Shown piece after piece: positions 47,701-64,000 of a DNA stretch of 64,000 nt. Every line of letters starts with the position of its first letter. The first letter of the stretch is position 1. The position numbers were made by a program, and so were the translations under genes. The stretch spans positions 20,515,001 to 20,579,000 of the forward strand of contig CM049407.1 in assembly GCA_026929865.2 (NCBI GenBank). The letters run 5' to 3'. Below the pieces are notes generated by a model. The model made no database searches. It had not been told where the DNA came from and was given only the letters and a program-made list of their open reading frames with translations. This DNA is from Hyperoplus lanceolatus. Taxonomy: Eukaryota > Chordata > Actinopteri > Uranoscopiformes > Ammodytidae.

Positions 47701-49973
47701 AAGAAAAAAGCTTCTCTTTGTGGCTGCAGATACAATTTCCATTGTCTTTGCCATGATCAGGTCGGGGAACAAAGGGCAGCGATGTCAAACAAACAATACA
47801 CACCCATAGTTGTAATGTGGTGTCAACGGGGGTCACCAGGACCGTCTCATCACCACTGGCAGTGTGTCACTACTCAGGCCATCCGCCATTCACAGCTGGC
47901 TGAGAGTGGTACCATGGCACGGGGGGTCATCGCCGGTGGGGGCTGGCTGGGTTCAAGTATCCAAAGAGTGGGAGGCAGCATAATGAGGGGCAATTTGAAT
48001 ATCTTCACAACAACAACACCCCCCCCCAATCAAAATGAGAGTCTTGTCGCCTATTCTGAAGCTTAAAGCAGATAAAACGTTCTGATGATTTCAATACCTT
48101 TCGGATTTAAAGGTGGAGTCAGCAATTCTGGAGAATGCTTGTTGTCAAAATCACTTTTTGTCAAAATCAGTGAATATCTCCTCATAATCTGCTACCTGTC
48201 AGTACTAAGTGTGCACTGAAAATAAAATCTGATGTTAAAGGAATAGTTCAACATTGTGTTGCCTCAATCTCTGGCACAAGAAAAGGCAGCAGAAACCGTT
48301 TCTGTATCTGTGCGCGCATTTTTGATATATAAATTGGCAAAGGTCACTCTTCCAGGTTAGCTTAGCTCAAACACTGGTAGTCAAGGGGAGCAAGTCAAAA
48401 TATACACTTTACAACATCACTAAACGCTCCTGTGTGCTTATTGGGACTTGTTTAATTACCATGTTATTTTGCGTTCTATATTCTAACACTTTATGTCATT
48501 TAAAAAATAAAAGCACACTGGATGGAAACCAGGGAGTGCCTGTGATGGTCACATATGTATTTGATTCTAAAATGACACAAGGTGTCAAAATGTAGAGCGC
48601 TACATAATGTTATATACGAGTCCCGACAAGAACACAGGAGCGTTTAGTCATGTTGTAAAGTTTATTTTTGACCTGCTCCCCTTGACTACCAGTGTTTGAG
48701 CTAAGCTAACGTGGATGAGTGTCCTATACCCATTTCTATATCAAAAATGCTTGCACAGATTCAGGAACGGTTTCTGTCAACTTTTCTTGAGCCGGGGAGT
48801 GAGGCAAAACAGAAACATTTAAATGTTGAACTTTTCCTTTAATACACAGCCTACACTCTGTAATCTGATATGTAAACATATGGTATGTAAACAAAGAACG
48901 CCCACCGTAGCTAGCAACATGCCCGTTTACAGAGCCTATAGGCTGTGTATGAACACATTTTTTTCCTTCAGCTCACACACAGTACGGACAGGTAGCGAAT
49001 CGCAAGGAGATATTCTCTGATTTTGGCAAAAAGTGATTTTGACAAAAAGCATTCTTCAGAATCGCTGACTTCACCTTTAAGTTGGAAGGAAACTGCTACT
49101 AAAGTATAAATAGTAACAGCAGGGAGACTGCTAGAGCCCCATAAATGATGGTGCCTGCAGACGCCCACGCTTCAGCTGTGCCCTGCTGCAACAGTACTTA
49201 CAGTGATGGAGTGATGCAAGTAATCATGGCCTCCATTTGAATTCAGCGCAAAAGTTATTTACAATAGACACCAGATAATCAATCAAGATTCAAGACAAGC
49301 TGTTTAAAAAAAAAGTGTGACAGTAAGCGCTAGGCACACAAGTTGTTTGCAAGTGAGAGAAGAAGAAAAAAGCTCAGCAGAAGTTCATCTCAGTCCACAG
49401 TTCTCATGGAGATTTGCTGATTTATTCCCTGTGACACATCTGGGAGTATCTGACCTCTTTCACACAAGTGAGTGACCTGGCATGGCCTTGGCATGTTGAG
49501 AGTCACTGTACCATCTCTGTCAGCCACACTGATTCCAGTCTGTTTTTTTAAGGTTAAAAGGGGTTAGGGGAGGTAATCAAGAGTTCTTTCTTTATTGCAT
49601 TGCAAATAAAGAAGGTCTATCTATTGAAAAGTAATTAATCCTGGCTGAGCCAATGTGCCGCTTTCTTCTCAGTCTTCTGGAAATCACCACTGTCTGTTAA
49701 ACCACATCATATATTAGAACCAAGGGCAAAAGGTGAAAGAATAGTAAATCATTGATCAATAGGTAGATATGAAAATGCTTAAGAGAAATGAAAAAAAAAA
49801 CAAATGATCAAATCAGCAAATCCTCCCCACAGTGTGTGAGGGCAACACCGTGTCTACGGACAGAGAGGAAATATTAAAGGCAACATTGGTGTAAGTTATT
49901 GAAATCCACACTTTTTCAAATCACATTCATAATAGATGATAAAAGTTATCAAAAATTCCGTGCACTCACCCAT
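44746..49973 (-). CDS. plp1: Myelin proteolipid protein, DM20 form (PLP1-like)
   Basis: This is a four-pass tetraspan proteolipid of compact CNS myelin. Seven coding exons on the minus strand: 49973-49970 (ATG plus G only), 46999-46813, 46718-46562, 46030-45853, 45601-45528, 45381-45316 and 44817-44746 (stop). Phases agree, giving 245 residues; human DM20 has 242. It starts [20 protein letters not shown] with the Cys cluster used for acylation. Then come [20 protein letters not shown] (end of TM1), the [20 protein letters not shown] block (TM2), TM3 ([20 protein letters not shown]) and extracellular Cys residues. TM4 leads to the end [22 protein letters not shown] and VETYF favour PLP1 over GPM6A/GPM6B. 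The PLP-specific loop is absent, as expected for fish DM20. Confidence 0.93.
46190..46464. mobile_element. TTAA-target MITE
   Basis: Starts AGGTGGAGTCAGTGATTCTG after TTAA (46186-46189) and ends AGAATCACTGACTATCCC before TTAA (46465-46468). Same family as 16556-16822 and 48111-49076; located in a plp1 intron. Confidence 0.7.
47614..47638. repeat. (CT)n microsatellite
   Basis: About 12 CT units in the first plp1 intron. Confidence 0.85.
48111..49076. mobile_element. TTAA-target MITE carrying a second nested MITE
   Basis: The outer element starts AGGTGGAGTCAGCAATTCTG after TTAA (48107-48110) and ends AGAATCGCTGACTTCACCT before TTAA (49077-49080). Its middle is split by the unrelated element at 48239-48838. 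Without that insert it is about 360 bp, close to the size of the copy at 46.2 kb. Confidence 0.75.
48239..48838. mobile_element. Nested TTAA-target MITE, second family
   Basis: Inverted ends AGGAATAGTTCAACATT and AATGTTGAACTTTTCCT are flanked by TTAA (48235-48238 and 48839-48842). Longer inverted segments continue inward: CACTGGTAGTCAAGGGGAGC near 48373 pairs with its near-complement around 48675-48695. No ORF. Confidence 0.7.
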
Positions 49974-50169
49974 GTCCAGAACAAAGTGCAGTGGGTTATT
50001 GAAGTTTTGCTGGGTGGCTTTGTGACAGTGTTATGAGGGATATGAGAAGTTATTCCCCGCCACTCCTATATGAATCTGACTGGCGCTTTTGTCTCATCAA
50101 CAATAGATAGACCACGTCTCCCAGAGTCACATCTTAAAGTCACAAAGTCCCATTTCAGCTGCCAGTCAT

Positions 50170-50177
50170 TATTTATA
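50170..50177 (-). promoter_or_regulatory. plp1: Candidate TATA box of plp1
   Basis: TATAAATA on the minus strand lies about 200 bp upstream of the 4-nt first coding exon, leaving room for a 5' UTR of about 165-170 nt. No other TATA match was found between it and the ATG. Confidence 0.45.
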
Positions 50178-50179
50178 GA

Positions 50180-53100
50180 GCCATGGGTTCAGGCCTGGGG
50201 ACAGAGAGTGGCTCACACATTCTAATATGACATTTTTTCTCTGTATTTTGACAGTATTTGCGGTATTTTAGCTGTTCTGACGAACACATGTGTCGCTTTC
50301 TTTGAGTACATTGAATTGTGTGGGTCATTTTGCAAGAATGGGAGTTTTTACTCAGAATCTCAGACATGAAAATGAAAGATTTTTGGACTTGTAATTTTAA
50401 TTTTCTTAGCGCAAAGGTGCACTGTCTTCTTTATCCACATTGCAAATTATCTGAGTTAATTATATTTAGATCTTAACATGCTTTTCTTCTCAGGGTTGTT
50501 CAGTTATTGTGAGCGGCATTTCATTCACTTTCAGTAGTTCATCTAATTATCACTGTGCACATGCATGTGTTGTTGTCTGTCTGCACCCAACATGCACATG
50601 CTAGATGTCAATAAACAGGCGTGAGGGGCTTCTTAGAGCATCAACTTCAGCAACACACACAGAGATAAGAGGTACGCACAGACAAAAGGGTGAAATAAAT
50701 CGAAACGCCAGTGGCTGACATCGATGAAGTTGACCAACAAGGGTGACATTGACGGTGGGGTACAGCTGCTGCCCTCCTTCCCTCCCTCCCTCATGTTTGA
50801 CCCAGTTGATGTCAAAGCTGGGTCCAGTACAAAGGCGCCAGTGTGGAGCGGGAGAAAACACAATTTTTTCATTCTTTTTTTGGAGAAGCCCCTCATCCTA
50901 TTTTGTCAAACCAAACATATAGTAAAACACATTCATTATCCCTTCATCATATGATATTGCATTGCATTATAATATTAACATTTACATTTAATATTAATAC
51001 TATTTAATATTTAAAACAGACTACTCTTTGTTGGGTACTAACATTTGCTTCGGCACTGCCATTTTACCATTTTCGCCAGATGACAAACATTGATCTGGTC
51101 CCCTCAACATCCAAAGGATGTGATGGACACATAAACGCACACCTCCTAAGATGATGCTTTTCAGAGATAAAAAGGCTTTTGGCTTGGTTTTGTTTGGTTT
51201 GAGTTTCGAGTCTGTTGCATTTTGTTTCTTAGAGAAACCCAGAGCTATAACAGATCAAGTAATTGGTATGTAGAAGGGATTAATGACATCATCTTTGTTA
51301 AGCTGAAAGTGAAGAGAGGAGGAATGAGGCCTTTGAAATCTCAGAGAAAACAGAGAGGGGGAGAAAGAGACAAGAGGCATTAATTAACCTCTGTACTGTG
51401 TGTGTGAGTGTGTGGAATGGCTGTCAGCTTTACTGCAGAAGTGTGAATTAGCGCTAATGTTGCCAATCAGAGGACAGGCTTAGGAAGGGGAAGACAAGTT
51501 TTAGAGGCTCTCTAGCTTGGGGGGACACGAAGAGAGCAAGCCGTTCGTTTATGAATAAACTATATTCCACAAAAGCTTATGCGGATGGTGGTTAGGGATG
51601 TGAGCAGCTCAGATGATGAATTATTGGCTAACACTCAGATCGCCTCTAACAGCCATTTCTTGACGAATGCATGAACTGACATTTGAAATAACCCATTACT
51701 CCCCAAGCTTTCAATTAAGCTGCGGATACTGATTAGATGCATAAATCATGTTGCATAATCAGATAGAAAACGGTAGGCCTACTGTACCTCTATAATGATC
51801 ATTGCTTTGTGAGTATACCATATATCAACATGACACTATGTGGCAGTGTGTGTGGTAACAGAGTGCTCAATCTTTATTCTTTTTTGCCAATTGTTTGCAG
51901 TGTGAAAGATACACTGGGAATTATTTACGCACCCAAAGTGGTAATATGCATGTGTTTAAACAAGGGGAGGAGATGGCCCCCCTGTAAAAATATTTGCACC
52001 ACTTCCTATCCTCGCTATTGTGATGTGTTATCTTTTGACTGAGCGAACAAACAGGCGTTGAGACGAACAAACAATCACTTGGAGGACAAAAACGTCACGC
52101 CCAGTGAAGTCAGTGGCAATGTCCTCCTGTGGTGGGGGACTAAATTATTTGTTTTATCGCATGATAAAGTAAAAGGGAGGGCTGGGCTGTTCTCCAACTG
52201 GGTGTTTCATCGCGTGCGTGTTTGATTGTCCTTCATGATAATCTCAGACTCTGCTGGCCGTGTCTTTTAAGCCCTGGGGAATCTGGCACCAGAACTGTGT
52301 TCCAATAATTCTAAAGAGTCAGAATAAAACTGCAGCAGGAGGCCAGTGCAGAGCCACAGCTGTTAAGATACACAAGTGGAAAATTATAGGGAAAGATGGG
52401 GAAAGAGGACAGTGCTTCTGCTTGAGGTAGTTAAGCATAAAATTGAAAGTGATAAGCACAGTATGTATGGTAGAGAAACTCAATGAGGTTTGAATAGTCA
52501 AGTCCTTCTCAACACACCATTAATCTACCAAAGTTGTACACCAATCAGGGGGTCCGGACTTGGTGTGATAGCCTTAAAAGTGGGTTAGGGTAAACAGGAG
52601 TCACCGTGACAACTATGTAATGATGTATGGTAAAACAGTGACAGTAGCATGTCATAGTGGTCATACATACCAAGTTAGGCTGTAGTGGTAGGGTAAAACC
52701 ATGGGTAAAACCCATAAGTTAGGCAATTGAACAAGGGTTCAATGTATTGCTTATTCATCCAATGTTTCATATTTAATAGGAAGAATATAACTATATTATT
52801 ACACACATTTGTCATGATGCTTACATTAGCCACAATGCAAATTGACAGCCAACATTTTGGTAAGAGATTCAGGTGTGTTAGTGCTGGTATTAGTGGCTAA
52901 TGTTGCCCCCAAGCTACTAGCCTTAAGCGGAGTCCTCCCCATGTTCCCTCAGGCCTGTACATTTCCTGTAGCATCAGGACTGGCCCTTCCATAATGCACA
53001 TAATGTGTTTTTTTCCCGAATTCTTAATTTTTCAGTAGTTTCATTTTGACTATGTGTTGCGCCTATTTGATAAGTTCTACTGATGAGTTATTGATACCGG

Positions 53101-54218
53101 AAGTTCAATTCTGTTAACTTCTTTCAACTTTACAGCAGTCTTTAACTGTTGAGTTTATTCTCGACATTGCATTTAGTCTTTATTCCCCAAAATTGTATTT
53201 TGACTTCATTCTTTACATTTCTACTTTGTTCTCAAAGTGCATAATGAAAAAATAAACGTCCTCAACTCCGGTGGCCCTAATAGTCTTCAGCTCCAACAGA
53301 TTTATATATATAAAAAAAAAATCCCCCAATCCCAGAGGGAGCCACAAAAGGCTTGATAGCACATTTTTCACATATGCAGTAGTAATCCAACACACCTGTA
53401 AACAGACTTTGTAATGTCATCCTAGGCACCAACTGGGGCTAGTTTAACACTGAACCGGACACTACAATATATAGCTGTAGACTAGGCTTACATTTTACAC
53501 AATCATTACTCAAAGCTCTGTAAACTTTTAAGGACACATCATAGTCACTTATTGAACCCACATCATCTATATAAAGTGTGATTTTTTATCAAGTAGACAA
53601 TTGCTCATATTTCTCTCCACATTCTGATCAAAATCCCAATTTGTGACAAGACTCATCTTTAGTCCCAAAAATCTTTTAATGTCTCATTTAGATTAAACAA
53701 CATTATGATAGGTTCAAATAAATCAAATCTCAAAGCATCATGTCCATTCAGTAAAGAGCGCCCCCTGGTTATATCTTGGTACGTACGTGGTCCAACCCTT
53801 ACTGGAGAAGGAGCGATAATCCGTAGGTTTCATGAAACTCCTTTTAAAGTGTGAATAATAGAGTTGGTTTACATACAATTACAATGTAATTACAGATATC
53901 TTTGACCTTTTGAGGGCCTTACAGTATTCATAAACAATTGACAAATTAAATGTAGTTCTAAATTTATTCTGTACAAAGAAGCCAAGCTAAAAGAACCATG
54001 AGTTGGTTGGAGTAGGAAAAACACATTTAAAGCAATTTTCTTTGTATAGTAAAGCAGAAGTTATATTCCTACAGTGTATGAAACAAAATGATAGACATGT
54101 GAAACTAAAATATAGCAAGGATACTCAATTAGACTACAATAGATTACACAACACTACATATGCAAAACTGAAAGGTTAATTTCAAACTTATTTACATTTT
54201 TTTAGCGCACAACTCAGT
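50180..54218. other. Gene-poor spacer between plp1 and nlgn3
   Basis: About 4 kb with no exon, RNA gene or clear transposon on either strand. The right end probably includes nlgn3 3' UTR. Plp1 enhancers could lie here, but nothing in the sequence identifies one. Confidence 0.4.
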
Positions 54219-54508
<290 letters not shown>

Positions 54509-55159
54509 TGTATATTGCACTACCAGATAGAAATCTTTACCACATATGTGACCAGCATTTGATAAAAATTTCAATCCATTGTTCCTATGATTCAACACAG
54601 TAACACCTTATATGAGCGAGTTTCAAGGCATTCAAAAGTAATTACAGTAAAAATTCATTTTTATAATAAGCAATGTACCATGAGAAATATGTATAAAATA
54701 GCTTGATAATAATCATAACACTGCTTTCCAGCTTTCTCCAGATCTCATCTTCGTCCAGCACGAGTTGTAGTGTCACTTTTTTTCGACGAGATCCACATAG
54801 ATATCACAGAGTAAGAAAAAACTTCCCATACAAATCCAACTGTATAAACATTATACTAAGTTCTTGCTAGGTAAAGTTCCAAAAAAGCCAGAGTGGAAAA
54901 TGAAATGCACTTTTTCTTTTGGGCTGCCTTTTTGAAAATGATTATTATATAAAATGACTCTGCAGTTAGACTTCCTATTATGAGAGAGCAAAAAGGCAGG
55001 ATGTTGGCGTCGCTTGTACACCTTTGGAAAAAGACAGAACAAAGATATTCATTTCTATTTTCAGCTACACATTCTAAATACACAATTGCCTTGTTTTACA
55101 TACAGTATGTCGCAGTTCCCTCTCTCTTCCCCCCATCTCCTCTCGCTCCCCTTGCCAGG

Positions 55160-64000
<8,841 letters not shown>

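Overview
The window looks like teleost fish nuclear DNA. It has compact multi-exon vertebrate genes with GT-AG introns, many short DNA transposons (Tc1, hAT, pogo, TTAA-target and mariner-type elements), tRNA-derived SINEs with fish-type tails, and long CA/TA microsatellites. Gene models were built by hand: conserved protein segments were read from the translated sequence and joined at splice sites whose phases agree. Names rest on recalled family sequences, not on a search.

Layout: 1-3.1 kb holds the 5' end of taf1 (minus strand, running off the left edge), with a hAT remnant and two SINEs in its introns. 3.36-5.54 kb is one inverted-repeat DNA transposon containing a LINE fragment. 7.4-10.8 kb is fam76b (minus, 10 coding exons, 336 codons). 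14.3-21.0 kb is mtmr2 (minus, 16 coding exons, 642 codons). 21.9-24.7 kb is cwc15 (minus, 247 codons). 24.9-29.25 kb is a transposon nest: two copies of a TA-target element in opposite orientation, one split by a 2-kb composite insertion. 30.33-31.97 kb is a rearranged Tc1 element. 32.8-43.9 kb is a znf185-like LIM gene (plus) with a long pogo-type transposase ORF antisense in an intron. 44.7-50.2 kb is a plp1/DM20-type myelin proteolipid gene (minus), tail-to-tail with znf185. 50.2-55.1 kb is gene-poor and ends in a 285-nt CA repeat. 55.2-64.0 kb is the 3' half of a neuroligin, best matched to nlgn3 (minus, running off the right edge), with a second copy of the rearranged Tc1 and a SINE in its introns.

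The genes are functionally unrelated housekeeping and neural genes: transcription initiation, phosphoinositide phosphatase, spliceosome, cytoskeletal LIM protein, myelin, synaptic adhesion. The most unusual material is mobile: a half-palindromic Tc1 amplified as such, a full-length pogo ORF with its first catalytic Asp changed to Asn, and a coding repeat in znf185 that can be read as a new intron. I saw no bacterial-type system, CRISPR array, rRNA or functional tRNA gene.
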